Assembly: GCA_017455565.1 (NCBI GenBank)
Contig: JAFSZV010000051.1
Location: 1-45,407, forward strand
DNA length: 45,407 bases
Direction: 5' to 3'
Source: Clostridia bacterium
Lineage (GTDB): Bacteria > Bacillota > Clostridia > Oscillospirales > Butyricicoccaceae
In this document: positions 33,001-41,632 of the stretch, piece after piece
Layout of the letters: each line of letters starts with the position of its first letter
Numbering within the stretch: the stretch's first letter is position 1
Notes under the pieces: model-generated
What the model saw: only the letters and a program-made list of their open reading frames with translations
Told to the model about the DNA's origin: nothing
The model's database searches: none
Program-made: the position numbers and the translations under genes

Positions 33001-33699
33001 TTATTCCAGGATTTTGATCGGGCGAAAGCCCAGCGCGTCTGCCGAGACGACGGTAAACTCGATCCCGCGGTGCGTTCCCGAAAACGCGTGCCGCAGGCTT
33101 TCAGCGTGAAGATGGCCGTAGTAAACACGGCTGACGGGATAGCGCACAAGGATCTCCATGATCTGTGGGACTTCCGCACCCGCAAAAATGGGCGGATAGT
33201 GCAGAAAACAGTCGATCCGGTCTGCCCCACCCGCCATGGCGGTCTTCAGCGAGGCTTCGAGGCGGATCAGCTCGCGCTTGAAGATCTTGTCATCGCAGGC
33301 GGCCGGATCGTTTTTGTCATAAAACCAGCCGCGTGTTCCGCAAAGCGTGATACCGTCATAAAAATAACAGGAATTGTGCAAAAAATCAATGGTCTTGATC
33401 TGATTTTCGGCAAAAAACCGCTTCATTTTTGTTACGGTCTCCCACCAATAGTCGTGATTGCCCTTGAGAAGCAGTTTTTTCCCGGGAAATTGCTCCAAAA
33501 GTTGAAAATCCGGCAGGGCCTCCTGCAGGCTCATTCCCCAGGAAAAGTCGCCGCAGATCAAAAGAAGATCCTCCTGCTGCAAGGCGGAAAAGCTCTCCAA
33601 CAGTTTTTCCCGATATCCTTCCCAAACGCCGCCGAACACGTCCATCGGCTTGTCGCAGCCTTCGGAAAGATGGGTGTCCCCTATGACATAAAGCGCCAT
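33001..33699 (-). CDS. Calcineurin-like metallophosphoesterase
   Basis: A 232-aa cytosolic phosphoesterase with the full metal-binding set: GDTHL at residue 7, GDFSWG near 50, GNHDYWW near 80, HYPP near 167 and GHLH near 196. It resembles the stand-alone COG1768-type phosphohydrolases of Firmicutes, whose substrates are unknown. It starts 12 nt after yraN with an AAAAAGGAG Shine-Dalgarno and precedes tig by 42 nt, so it appears to be part of a long run from rplS to tig. Confidence 0.88.
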   Translation of the reverse strand: MALYVIGDTHLSEGCDKPMDVFGGVWEGYREKLLESFSALQQEDLLLICGDFSWGMSLQEALPDFQLLEQFPGKKLLLKGNHDYWWETVTKMKRFFAENQIKTIDFLHNSCYFYDGITLCGTRGWFYDKNDPAACDDKIFKRELIRLEASLKTAMAGGADRIDCFLHYPPIFAGAEVPQIMEILVRYPVSRVYYGHLHAESLRHAFSGTHRGIEFTVVSADALGFRPIKILE

Positions 33700-33711
33700 G
33701 CCTGCTCCTTT

Positions 33712-34056
33712 TTATTCAAACGAATTTTCAATATGAACGATCCTGCCGTCCTGGGTATAAACTTCTACCACGTCGAACCGCGCCGGACGGTCATCGTCCC
33801 GTTCTGCCAGCCAGCATTGCGCCGCAAAACGCAGCTTCTGACGTTTTGCGGGGCCGACGGCCTCCCGTGCAAGGGAAAACCGGTCGTTTTTCCGCAGCTT
33901 CACTTCCACAAAGACCACCAGCTCGCCCTGTTCCGCAATGAGATCGATCTCTCCGTAGCGACAATGATAATTGTGCTGGATAATCTGATAACCATTCTTT
34001 TCCAAGGCTTCGGCGGCAATTTGCTCGCCGCGTTTTCCCAGATCCTGTGTTTTCAT
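33712..34056 (-). CDS. yraN: YraN/UPF0102-family endonuclease-fold protein
   Basis: A 114-aa protein with a PD-(D/E)xK nuclease-like core: the family pattern [12 protein letters not shown] at 7-18, then [23 protein letters not shown], where the D and the ExK supply the likely metal ligands. No activity has been firmly established for the family; proposed roles are in DNA processing. It overlaps rnhB by 4 nt, the usual partner in Firmicutes. Confidence 0.92.
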   Translation of the reverse strand: MKTQDLGKRGEQIAAEALEKNGYQIIQHNYHCRYGEIDLIAEQGELVVFVEVKLRKNDRFSLAREAVGPAKRQKLRFAAQCWLAERDDDRPARFDVVEVYTQDGRIVHIENSFE

Positions 34057-34655
34057 CGTGTTTCGTAAAATTTCTTCAAAAAACTCTGTCGGTGCGCGGG
34101 ACAGGGCCCGAACTCCCGCAACTTTTCGTAATGCAGTTTTGTGGGATAACCCTTGTGCTTTGCAAAGCCATATTGCGGATAGGCCTTGTCCATCTCCAGC
34201 ATATACCGATCACGGGTCACCTTTGCCAAAATGGATGCCGCCGCGATGGAGGCGCTTTTCCCGTCGCCGCCAACAATGAGCAACGTAGGCGCCTCTTCGG
34301 GCGCCGGATCCCGGTTTCCGTCCACCAAAACGTAATTCGGCTTGACGGAAAGTGCCGCCACGGCGCGGCGCATAGCCAAAAGCCGCGCCTGCAAAATATT
34401 GAGTCGGTCGATCTCGTTCTCATCGGCAAAAGCTACAGCCCACGTGCACGCCCGGGCCGTGATCTGCGGATACAACGCATCGCGCTGCTTTTCCGAAAGC
34501 TTTTTCGAGTCGTTCAGGCCATCGATGCGGTCGTTTGGATCGAGAATGACTGCCGCCGCATAAACCGGCCCCGCCAAAGGACCGCAGCCCGCCTCGTCCA
34601 CGCCGCATATCGCAGCATAGCCCTTTTGCTCCAGCTCCCGTTCATAGGAATACAT
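34053..34655 (-). CDS. rnhB: Ribonuclease HII
   Basis: Cuts the RNA strand at ribonucleotides embedded in DNA, 200 aa. The acidic active site begins with D20-E21 in GVDEAG, and later acids are in YVLVDGN and KVTRDRYM. The usual Gly-Arg-Gly motif that contacts the ribonucleotide junction reads GCG (residues 23-25), so the Arg is Cys24. The rest of the family pattern ([35 protein letters not shown]) is intact. ATG at 34653-34655 fits the GGAGG Shine-Dalgarno. A TTG 6 nt upstream overlaps the rbgA stop and is less likely. Confidence 0.94.
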   Translation of the reverse strand: MYSYERELEQKGYAAICGVDEAGCGPLAGPVYAAAVILDPNDRIDGLNDSKKLSEKQRDALYPQITARACTWAVAFADENEIDRLNILQARLLAMRRAVAALSVKPNYVLVDGNRDPAPEEAPTLLIVGGDGKSASIAAASILAKVTRDRYMLEMDKAYPQYGFAKHKGYPTKLHYEKLREFGPCPAHRQSFLKKFYETR

Positions 34656-34657
34656 GG

Positions 34658-35527
34658 TCAATCCTCCGGCGGAAGCTCCAGCGTGATGCGCCCCAGCTTG
34701 CCGGAGCGGAACTCATCCAGCAGCACCCGCGCCATGCGAAGCGTATCATATTCGCCTCTTCCCGCGAGAAATCCCCGCTTTTTGGCGAGTTCAGTGAGCG
34801 TTTCATAGGGTTGATCCATGTTTATATCTGTAATGCCGTATCGCTTTACAATCGCTCCGGGAGAAGAGATTTCAAGTTGTTTGATCAAATGACAGGCCAG
34901 ATCCTCCAAATCAAGGATCTCATCCCGGATAGTGCCGGTAAAGGCGAGCAGATAGCCCATCTCATCGCTTTCGATCTTGGGCCAGAGCATGCCTGGCGTG
35001 TCCATGAAATCAAATCCGCCGGGCAGCGAGAACCATTGTTTTCCCCGGGTCACGCCGGGCTTGTCCGCGGCGACAGCCGCTTTCTTTCCCAACAGGCGGT
35101 TGATGAAGGAGCTCTTCCCCACGTTGGGGATACCCATGATCATGATGCGCACGGTACGCCCGCTCTGCCCTTTTTCCTCGTTGCGGGCAAGCAGATCAGC
35201 ACAGGTTTTTTCCGCACAGGCGCGAAACTGGTTAAGAAAGCCGCCCTTCTGGCTGTTTGCCTCCATAACGGCAAGACCCTGTCCGCGGTAATATTCCGCC
35301 CATTTCGCCGTCGCCGCGGGATCGGCCTGATCGGCGCGGTTGAGCACCAGCATGCGCCGCTTGCCCGCACAGAGCCGGTCCAGATCGGGGTTGCGGGAGC
35401 TTCGCGGAATACGGGCATCGATGAGTTCGCAAATCATGTCGATATTTTTCAGATCCGCCTGCATCACGCGGCGGGTCTTGGCCATGTGGCCGGGATACCA
35501 GTTGATCCTGGTCTTGTTTTCGCTCAT
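34658..35527 (-). CDS. rbgA: Ribosome biogenesis GTPase RbgA/YlqF
   Basis: Circularly permuted GTPase for late 50S subunit assembly, 289 aa. Motif order is G4 (NRAD), then G1 (GIPNVGKSS), G2 (the T of PGVTRG) and G3 (DTPG), as expected for the YlqF/YawG group. The N-terminal [13 protein letters not shown] is a strong family marker. The C-terminal ANTAR-like helical domain spans about 205-289. Start has AAGGTAAGGG as Shine-Dalgarno. It sits between lepB and rnhB, in the rplS-lepB-rbgA-rnhB order familiar from Firmicutes. Confidence 0.96.
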   Translation of the reverse strand: MSENKTRINWYPGHMAKTRRVMQADLKNIDMICELIDARIPRSSRNPDLDRLCAGKRRMLVLNRADQADPAATAKWAEYYRGQGLAVMEANSQKGGFLNQFRACAEKTCADLLARNEEKGQSGRTVRIMIMGIPNVGKSSFINRLLGKKAAVAADKPGVTRGKQWFSLPGGFDFMDTPGMLWPKIESDEMGYLLAFTGTIRDEILDLEDLACHLIKQLEISSPGAIVKRYGITDINMDQPYETLTELAKKRGFLAGRGEYDTLRMARVLLDEFRSGKLGRITLELPPED

Positions 35528-35546
35528 TCGGATCCCTTACCTTGTA

Positions 35547-35672
35547 TCAGCTTAATTGAACGATGTATGAAACGGTGGAATATACCTTGCCGCCGATCCT
35601 CATTCTTTTCAGATCCGGCCTGACATAGATCTCTTTGATTTCACAGGCGGCGCCGCTTTTCGGACGACGATA
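35547..35672 (-). pseudogene. Remnant of a GNAT acetyltransferase between lepB and rbgA
   Basis: The 200-nt gap between lepB and rbgA holds an open stretch of about 42 codons without a start codon. It reads GAACEIKEIYVRPDLKRM then IGGKVYSTVSYIVQLS before its stop. The CEIKEIYVRPDLKR part is the classic GNAT beta-4/alpha-3 entry (usually EIKxLYVxPxxRGxGIG), with the glycine-rich CoA loop damaged (RMRIGG). An in-frame stop lies just upstream, and another frame contains a possible N-terminal piece (MRRHDIVVRKA). I read this as a decayed, deleted gene; expression is unlikely. Confidence 0.5.
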
Positions 35673-35728
35673 TCATGACGCCGCATCGATTCTTCCCCAT
35701 AAGCGAAAAATGCCGGACAGATCGGCGC

Positions 35729-36280
35729 TTATTTCACGCCGCCGATCTTGGTCAGCGGCCAGATACGAAACAGCACCTTGCCAATCACGCGGTCGCAGGA
35801 GATCTGTCCCACTTCGACCCATCGGCTGTCGGTGCTCCCGTTGCGGTTGTCACCCATGACGAAGACATGGCCTGCTTCCACAATGAGCGGATAGTGCTGA
35901 TTCCCATGCCTGTCGGAGCGTATGGTCTCGTAAATATAAGGCTCATAAAGCACTTCCCCGTTCAAAATCACTTCGCCGTCGCTGTCGATATCCAAGGTAT
36001 CCCCTTCTATGGCAATCACGCGCTTGACCAGCGCCTCGCCGCCGAAGGCGTCGGAGGTGCAAACGATCACATCGCCCCGCTGCGGCGCGTCATAGCCGAT
36101 CACCCGAAGGATCAACTGGTCGTTCTCCTCCAGCGTTTTCAGCATAGAAGTGCCTCGCACGCCAGAAAGACGGAAGAAAAAGGTGTTGACCAGAATCAGG
36201 ACAGCAAGCACCAGCGTCAGCGCCTGCGCCCAGAAAAACAGTTCCTGTACTGCCGAAGTTTTTTCGGTTTTCTTTTCCAT
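35729..36280 (-). CDS. lepB: Type I signal peptidase
   Basis: Membrane serine protease that removes signal peptides from secreted proteins, 183 aa, the SipS-like single-anchor form. One transmembrane helix at about 17-36 (WAQALTLVLAVLILVNTFFF) is followed by the catalytic S45 in GTSMLKTL and the general base K86 in ALVKRVIA. The C-terminal box is GDNRNGSTDSRWVEVG. The usual SMxPTL is SMLKTL here, with the conserved Pro replaced. Shine-Dalgarno AGGAGC. It follows the rplS terminator by about 25 nt with no separate promoter seen, so expression likely depends on read-through. Confidence 0.95.
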   Translation of the reverse strand: MEKKTEKTSAVQELFFWAQALTLVLAVLILVNTFFFRLSGVRGTSMLKTLEENDQLILRVIGYDAPQRGDVIVCTSDAFGGEALVKRVIAIEGDTLDIDSDGEVILNGEVLYEPYIYETIRSDRHGNQHYPLIVEAGHVFVMGDNRNGSTDSRWVEVGQISCDRVIGKVLFRIWPLTKIGGVK

Positions 36281-36302
36281 AAAACACGCTCCTGCCGCAC
36301 TT

Positions 36303-36336
36303 GAAAAAATAAGAGGGACGAGAACGCCCGTCCCTC
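36303..36336 (-). terminator. Terminator after rplS
   Basis: An 8-bp stem GAGGGACG/CGTCCCTC (36313-36320 with 36329-36336) followed by TTATTTTTT in the minus direction. It probably attenuates transcription into lepB. Confidence 0.8.
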
Positions 36337-36351
36337 AAATTTTTGTCAGAC

Positions 36352-36693
36352 TCAGATGTCCTCTTTGACCTTGGCAGCCTTACCGACTCTGTTACGCAGA
36401 TAATAGAGCTTGGCGCGGCGGACTTTACCTCTTCTGACGACCTCAAACTTCTCCACATTGGGAGAATGGATGGGAAAGGTCTTCTCCACGCCGACGCCGT
36501 AAGAAACGCGGCGAACGGTAACGGTCTCCTGGATGCCGCCATGCTTTCTGGCGATCACGGTGCCTTCGAAAACCTGGATTCTCTCACGGGAACCTTCCTT
36601 GATCTTGGCGTGGACACGGACGGTATCGCCGACGTTAAAATTGGCAGCGTTTTCCTTCAGCTGTCCTTCTGTCAGATGTTTGATCAGATCCAT
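36352..36693 (-). CDS. rplS: 50S ribosomal protein L19
   Basis: Large-subunit protein at the 30S-50S interface, 113 aa. Family features are [22 protein letters not shown], the [12 protein letters not shown] strand, [19 protein letters not shown], and the C-terminal [28 protein letters not shown] at 36691-36693 matches the family start MDLI; two in-frame ATGs further upstream would add a non-homologous extension. The leader is about 75 nt and may hold an autoregulatory structure, which I could not resolve by eye. Confidence 0.96.
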   Translation of the reverse strand: MDLIKHLTEGQLKENAANFNVGDTVRVHAKIKEGSRERIQVFEGTVIARKHGGIQETVTVRRVSYGVGVEKTFPIHSPNVEKFEVVRRGKVRRAKLYYLRNRVGKAAKVKEDI

Positions 36694-36770
36694 AAACTTA
36701 TCGTTCCTTTCGGTCATAGGTGTTCTTGCCCTGACATCGGTAGAGGACCACCCGTAATACATGCTTGATT

Positions 36771-36799
36771 ATAATACCATATTCCAAATCAAATTGCAA
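36771..36799 (-). promoter_or_regulatory. Promoter of rplS
   Basis: On the minus strand, TTGCAA (36794-36799), 17-nt spacer ending in TATGG (extended -10), TATTAT (36771-36776). Confidence 0.8.
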
Positions 36800-36802
36800 G
36801 GA

Positions 36803-37444
36803 TTAATTGTAAAAATTTTGGCAGTTTTCATCCAAAATTCCCGTTCTGACATAGTGCACCGCCGCATCTTCGGGCACAAACCCGGCATTTTTCAGTGCTT
36901 TTGTCAAATACATGGGATTCAGAGGGTCATTTCCTGCTGCCAGAATGCAGCGGCACACCGTCTTTTCGCCTGCCGATTCAAAGGTGATCTCCTTGATATA
37001 ATCCAGTAGATCCACTTCCCTGCTTCCCCGTTTGGACTTTTTCTCCATCTTGACCGGCGATGTAAGCAGCGCCGTCATTGCCGCTACGTCGCCTGCTGGA
37101 AACCGGATTTCATAGGCGCAATAGGCGATCTGATTGACGGGCCGGTCGGCTTGTTTCGCGGAAAGCACCCGCATCCCCCGCGGCAGAGCGGCGTTGAGTC
37201 TGTCCACAAAATCCGCGGGCAGTTCATCGGTGACCAGATCCAGGTCGCACAGGTCGCAGCGACTCTCGTATCCGGTGGAGAGCGGGACCACGATGGACAT
37301 CTCGATATGGGGATTAAAACCCTGGGAATAGCGCACCGGGATGCCCGCCCTGGTAAAACTGCGCTGAAGGCATTTCATCAGGTCGAGATGGGAGATATAG
37401 GCCGCCGTTTCGGTCTTTTCAAAGCAAAAGCGGACCTTAAACAT
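36803..37444 (-). CDS. TIGR03936/DUF2344 radical-SAM-linked protein
   Basis: A 213-aa protein of the DUF2344 family, found almost always beside a TIGR03960 radical SAM protein. The N-terminal VRFCFEKTETAAYISHLDLM, then IPVRYSQGFNPHIEMSIVVPLSTGYES, are the family hallmarks. It overlaps the radical SAM gene by 8 nt, so the two are coupled. In some Firmicutes the pair is fused. Function is unknown; a partner role in RNA or ribosome modification has been suggested because the locus is usually near rne/rng and rplU, which are absent here. Confidence 0.92.
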   Translation of the reverse strand: MFKVRFCFEKTETAAYISHLDLMKCLQRSFTRAGIPVRYSQGFNPHIEMSIVVPLSTGYESRCDLCDLDLVTDELPADFVDRLNAALPRGMRVLSAKQADRPVNQIAYCAYEIRFPAGDVAAMTALLTSPVKMEKKSKRGSREVDLLDYIKEITFESAGEKTVCRCILAAGNDPLNPMYLTKALKNAGFVPEDAAVHYVRTGILDENCQNFYN

Positions 37445-39272
37445 CGCATTTCCCTCCCCCTGTCAGGCGCAGCGCGCCGCAATTCCGGCAGGAAAACTTG
37501 CAGTCCGGCGTTGCGATCCCCTGCCTCGCTCGCTCCAGTTCGCTGAAAAGATAGCGCTTTGTAACGCCGGAGGAAATATGGTCCCACGGCAAAAGTTCGT
37601 CTTCGCCCAACTGGCGGTTGGCGTAAAAGGCCGGATCGACGCCGCAATCCCGAAAGGCCTGCATCCATGCGTCAAAATCGAAGTTCTCATCCCAGCCGTC
37701 CAGCCGGCAGCCAAGCCGCCAGGCCCGTTCCAGCACGGGAGCAAGACGCCGGTCGCCCCGCGCGAACACAGCTTCCAAAAAGCTGGTCTGATAATTGTGG
37801 ACGCTGTAAGTCACGTTTTTGATCTTGAGGCTGTCCATCAAAAGCTGCTTGCGCCGCTCGGCCTCCTGCGCGCTGATTTGTCCCAGCCATTGGAAGGGCG
37901 TCTGCGCCTTGGGCACAAAGATCGAAATACCCACGTTGATCCGCACTCCCCGGGACTTGTTCTTCCCGTGCTCCCGGAAGGTGGCGATCACGTGGCGGAC
38001 GATCTGCGAGATCCCCAGCAGATCCTCGTCGGTTTCAGTGGGCAGGCCCATCATGAAATAGAGTTTTACGCCGTTATACCCGGCGGCAAAGGCCACCCTG
38101 CAGGCCTCCAGCAGATCCTCTTCCCTCAGATTTTTATTGATGACGTCACGCAAGCGCTGCGTGCCCGCCTCGGGCGCGAAGGTCAGACCGCTTTTCCGCA
38201 CCTTCTGCACGTTTTCCACCAGCGCCAAATTAAAGGAATCCGCCCGCAGCGACGGCAGCGCCAGACTGACGTGCATCGGCTCGAAATAGTCCACAAGGCT
38301 TTCGCAAAGGGTTTCCAGATGGGGATAATCGCTGGAGCTCAAGCTGGTGAGGCTCACCTCGTCCCAGCCGGTGGAGGCGATAAGCGCCTTTGCCTGTTTT
38401 TCCAGCGTTTCCGGTTTTTTGGCGCGGATGGGGCGATAGGTATAACCAGCCTGACAAAAGCGGCACCCCCGGCGGCAGCCACGGAACAGCTCCACCATGG
38501 CCCGGTCAAAGACGATCTCGGTAGAGGGGACGATGAACCTGTCCGGATAATAAGCCTTGTCCAGATCCTTGACAACCCGCTTCATCACCACCGGCGGCGC
38601 GCTCTCTTGCGGGGTAATGGCGGCCACTGTTCCGTCACCGCGATAGGTCACGTCGTACAGTGAAGGCACATAGATGCCGCCGATGTTTGCCGCCTCCCGT
38701 AAAAAGGCGGACTTGTCCATCTTTTCCCGTTTTGCCCGGCGGTACAGAGCGATGAGTTCGGGCCACATCTCCTCCCCTTCGCCGATCATGATGATGTCGA
38801 AGAAGTCGGCCACGGGTTCGGCGTTATAGACGCAAGGGCCGCCCGCCACCACCAGCGGCGAAAGCGACGTCCGCTGATGGGAATACAGCGGCACGCCCGC
38901 CAGATCCAGCATGTTGAGCACACCCGTATAGTTCATCTCATATTGCAGCGTAAAGCCCAAAATATCAAAACCGCCCACGGGGTCGCCGCTTTCCAGCGCA
39001 TAAAGCGGCTGGCCGCGCTTGCGCATCTCGGCCTCCATATCCAAAAACGGCGCGTAAGCCCGCTCGCACCAAACGCCCTCCAGCTCGTTGAGCATCCCGT
39101 AAAGGATCTTGGAACCGAGATGCGACATACCGATCTCGTAAATGTCCGGAAAACAGAAGGCAAAGCGCAGATCCACCGCGCTTTTTTCTTTATAAACCGC
39201 GTTATATTCGCCGCCTGTGTATCGCGCAGGCTTCCGCACATTTTCCAGGCAGGCGCGGATCTTATCGTTCAT
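37437..39272 (-). CDS. TIGR03960-family B12-binding-like radical SAM protein
   Basis: A 611-aa radical SAM enzyme. An N-terminal B12-binding-like Rossmann region (about 30-200; FCFPDIYEIGMSHLG, GGPCVYNAEPVADFFD, IGEGEE) precedes the radical SAM barrel. The 4Fe-4S motif CxxxCxxC is at C263, C267 and C270 (GCRRGCRFC). The C-terminal extension includes YFMMGLPTETDEDLLG and a Cys pair near the end (CKFSCRNCGAL). The start is at 39270-39272, as an upstream reading would add 28 residues with no homology. Substrate unknown. It is followed by its DUF2344 partner and preceded by the M50 protease, an arrangement typical of Clostridia. Confidence 0.93.
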   Translation of the reverse strand: MNDKIRACLENVRKPARYTGGEYNAVYKEKSAVDLRFAFCFPDIYEIGMSHLGSKILYGMLNELEGVWCERAYAPFLDMEAEMRKRGQPLYALESGDPVGGFDILGFTLQYEMNYTGVLNMLDLAGVPLYSHQRTSLSPLVVAGGPCVYNAEPVADFFDIIMIGEGEEMWPELIALYRRAKREKMDKSAFLREAANIGGIYVPSLYDVTYRGDGTVAAITPQESAPPVVMKRVVKDLDKAYYPDRFIVPSTEIVFDRAMVELFRGCRRGCRFCQAGYTYRPIRAKKPETLEKQAKALIASTGWDEVSLTSLSSSDYPHLETLCESLVDYFEPMHVSLALPSLRADSFNLALVENVQKVRKSGLTFAPEAGTQRLRDVINKNLREEDLLEACRVAFAAGYNGVKLYFMMGLPTETDEDLLGISQIVRHVIATFREHGKNKSRGVRINVGISIFVPKAQTPFQWLGQISAQEAERRKQLLMDSLKIKNVTYSVHNYQTSFLEAVFARGDRRLAPVLERAWRLGCRLDGWDENFDFDAWMQAFRDCGVDPAFYANRQLGEDELLPWDHISSGVTKRYLFSELERARQGIATPDCKFSCRNCGALRLTGGGKCDV

Positions 39273-39318
39273 AATATCCCCCCAAAGGAATGCTTGAATA
39301 TATATTTTATCTTTTTTC

Positions 39319-39936
39319 TTAGCTCTTGTAAAGCTTTTTCCCCGCTCCGCCCGCAAAAATCAGTACGCCTGCCGTGAACAGGGTCGGATTCCGGAAGCGA
39401 AGCAAAACGTAAAGCCCCAGCGCCAGCAGGACGATTCCCGCGGCTTTGCCGAATGCTTCGATAATTTGGGGTCCGGCCTGCGGCCAAAAGACGCAAAGAA
39501 AGCTGTTCAGTGCCCGCCCGCCGTCCAGCGGCAGCGCGGGGATCAGATTGAACGCCGCCAGCGCCGCGTGACAGCCGATCCAGAGAAACAGCAGCGTCGA
39601 GCCGGCCCGCAACGCAAGCGGCGCAAGCGCGGCCGCAAAAAGCAGATTGATTCCCGGCCCCGCCAGCGCAACCGCGGCCTCTTTGCCGTAAGTCAGCCGG
39701 TCCTGGCTGTACCGGATCTCCATGCCGGAAAGGCGGAAACGAAGCTCGCGCGCACGGCTTCCGAACGCGAGCAGCGCAAGCAGATGCCCCGATTCATGGA
39801 CTGCCGCCGCAAGACCCAGCAGCAAAAGCCAGTGAAGATCCGGCAGCGTCACAGCCGCAAGGAGCGCCGTGAGAAACGGGCGGCTGAAGGTGATCTTCAG
39901 CCTTTGAGGACGTTTCTTCTCTTGACAACATAACAT
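39319..39936 (-). CDS. M50 site-2 protease family metalloprotease (SpoIVFB-like)
   Basis: A 205-aa intramembrane zinc protease with about five helices. The zinc ligands are H47 and H51 (HESGH) plus D138 in PALPLDGGR. In Bacillus SpoIVFB cleaves pro-sigma-K during sporulation, and this small architecture fits that group, although M50 proteases next to the TIGR03960/03936 pair are common in Clostridia and may have another target. No Shine-Dalgarno is evident before the ATG at 39936, and the first 15 codons overlap the divergent MATE promoter, so the true start could be internal (for example GTG at codon 29). Confidence 0.85.
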   Translation of the reverse strand: MLCCQEKKRPQRLKITFSRPFLTALLAAVTLPDLHWLLLLGLAAAVHESGHLLALLAFGSRARELRFRLSGMEIRYSQDRLTYGKEAAVALAGPGINLLFAAALAPLALRAGSTLLFLWIGCHAALAAFNLIPALPLDGGRALNSFLCVFWPQAGPQIIEAFGKAAGIVLLALGLYVLLRFRNPTLFTAGVLIFAGGAGKKLYKS

Positions 39937-39951
39937 GGTTTTCGATAGGAT
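39922..39951 (+). promoter_or_regulatory. Promoter of MATE gene
   Basis: TTGACA (39922-39927), 18-nt spacer, TAGGAT (39946-39951). It lies over the 5' end of the divergent protease gene. Confidence 0.6.
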
Positions 39952-39980
39952 AAAGGCAGAATGTATCTGACGACGGAAAG

Positions 39981-41405
39981 GTGAGAACGGTTACGGATCT
40001 GCGAAGTGTTTTTCGGGATCGCGCCATGATGCGACGCATCCTGCGGCTTGCATGGCCCACGGTAATGGAAGAGGCGCTGTATACCCTCGTTCAATACGCC
40101 GACACCGCGCAGGTCGGCGCCATCGGCGCGCAGGCCTCGGCCGCCGTCGGCCTGACCTGGACCACCATGTGGCTGCTCCACGCTCCCATGTTCGCCGCAG
40201 GGATCGGGGTACTCTCCTGCATTTCGATCTCGCTGGGCGCAAAGGACAGGGACCGGGCGCAAAAGGCAGCCATGCAGTCGGTCTTCCTCGTGCTGATCAT
40301 CGGCGCGGTCCTTACCGTATCCACCCTTGCCGTAAGCCCCTATTTGCCCGGCTGGCTTGGCGGCGCGCCGGAGATCTGCGGCGACGCTTCTCTGTATTTT
40401 ACCATTGTCTGCATCCCCATGATCTTCCGCACGGCCGGCACGGTGTTTGGCTCCGTGCTTCGTGCCGCCGGCAATACCAAGCGGCCCATGCTGGTAAACG
40501 GCCTGATGAATGCCGTGAACATCCTGCTCAATTTCCTGCTGATCCTTCCCTCCCGCACGGTTGCCATCGGCGGCGTTTCCATCACCCTCTGGGGCGCCGG
40601 ATGGGGCGTTAAGGGCGCCGCAATCGCCACGGCTGCCGCCGTTGTTTTGGGCGGCTCGCTGATGACGCTTTCGGTCTGGACCGAGCCCTCGCTGGCCATG
40701 AAAGGGCAAAAGCTGCGCTTCTGCCCGCCGGTGATGAAGCAATGCCTGCGGGTGGGCGCGCCCGTCGCGGCACAGCACATCGCCGCGGCTTTCGGGCACG
40801 TGGTCTTTACGTCGCTCATCGCACGGCTGGGCACGATCCCCACAGCCGCCCACGCCATCGCCCTGACTGCGGAGGAGGCCTTCTATATCCCCGGCTACGG
40901 GATGCAGGCGGCCGCTGCGACGCTGGCAGGGTTTTCCGCGGGAGAAAAAAGTGAGAAAAAACTGCGGCAATATACGCTGGCGATCATCACCATGGCCGCC
41001 GCGCTGATGACGCTGCTGAGCATTCTGCTGTTCCTCTTCCCCGCCGCCATGATGGGACTTTTTACAAAGGACCCGCAGGTCGTTGCACTGGGCGCCTCGG
41101 TTTTGCGGATCGTGGCCGTATCCGAGCCGTTTTTTGCCGTGCTCATCATCTTAGACGGCGTATGCAACGGCGTTGGCGATACAAAAACCCCCTTCCTTTT
41201 TTCGGTGCTCAGTATGTGGGGCGTACGGATTCTGGGAACATATCTGTGCATTACCGTATTTCCCTTTGGTCTCAGGGCGGCATGGATCTGCATGGTGGGC
41301 GACAATATGACCCGCTTTGGCCTGATGCTGGCCCGGTATCTCCGCGGTGGATGGAAGCGCCGACTGGAGCTGGATCCGCCCGCATCCGCGGAATCCCGAC
41401 GCTAG
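39981..41405 (+). CDS. MATE-family multidrug/Na+-or-H+ antiporter
   Basis: A 474-aa, twelve-helix efflux protein of the NorM/DinF superfamily. Two homologous six-helix halves are visible, beginning RRILRLAWPTVMEEAL and VMKQCLRVGAPVAAQHIAA, each with MATE-type repeats (VQYADTAQVGAIGAQA; YIPGYGMQAAAATLAGF). VLRAAGNTKRPMLVN and DGVCNGVGDTKTPFLFS are paired late-helix motifs. GTG at 39981 abuts GGAAAGG and also overlaps the stop of a 7-codon ORF; an ATG at 40026 lacks a Shine-Dalgarno. Cargo unknown. Monocistronic, divergent from the protease. After its stop, 41406-41564 shows only a weak CTGCG/CGCAG hairpin before a T-run and no gene. Confidence 0.92.
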   Translation: MRTVTDLRSVFRDRAMMRRILRLAWPTVMEEALYTLVQYADTAQVGAIGAQASAAVGLTWTTMWLLHAPMFAAGIGVLSCISISLGAKDRDRAQKAAMQSVFLVLIIGAVLTVSTLAVSPYLPGWLGGAPEICGDASLYFTIVCIPMIFRTAGTVFGSVLRAAGNTKRPMLVNGLMNAVNILLNFLLILPSRTVAIGGVSITLWGAGWGVKGAAIATAAAVVLGGSLMTLSVWTEPSLAMKGQKLRFCPPVMKQCLRVGAPVAAQHIAAAFGHVVFTSLIARLGTIPTAAHAIALTAEEAFYIPGYGMQAAAATLAGFSAGEKSEKKLRQYTLAIITMAAALMTLLSILLFLFPAAMMGLFTKDPQVVALGASVLRIVAVSEPFFAVLIILDGVCNGVGDTKTPFLFSVLSMWGVRILGTYLCITVFPFGLRAAWICMVGDNMTRFGLMLARYLRGGWKRRLELDPPASAESRR

Positions 41406-41564
41406 CATGACCTTTTCCAACGTCACCGTGAATTACCGCCGATCCCTCACCATAGAGTTTCTTTCGCCCTGCGTATTCTGTGATGCGCAGACCTTTTTTC
41501 GCTGTTTTCTACGTGAATCAAATCGATGCGTCTTGCTGCACCATATAACGAGAATGAACATCAA

Positions 41565-41592
41565 TTGACAACATGGGCGGGGTTGGTATAAA
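41565..41592 (+). promoter_or_regulatory. Promoter of two-domain GNAT gene
   Basis: Perfect TTGACA (41565-41570), 16-nt spacer, TATAAA (41587-41592) preceded by TTGG. Confidence 0.75.
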
Positions 41593-41632
41593 AAACAAAA
41601 ACCCGTTTGTTCAAGGTTAAGGAGAACGCCAT

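Noticed and set aside
31348..34068. A 906-codon open frame on the plus strand
   Set aside because: It runs antisense to tig, clpP leader, phosphoesterase and yraN. Its residue pattern follows from codon bias of the GC-rich genes opposite, and no known domain appears.
36700..36762. Longer rplS product starting at 36762
   Set aside because: The added 23 residues have no L19 homology and lie in the leader just after the promoter.
41408..41568. A 53-codon plus-strand ORF after the MATE gene (MTFSNVTVNYRR...)
   Set aside because: No Shine-Dalgarno, Cys/Arg-rich odd composition, and it overlaps the promoter of the next gene.
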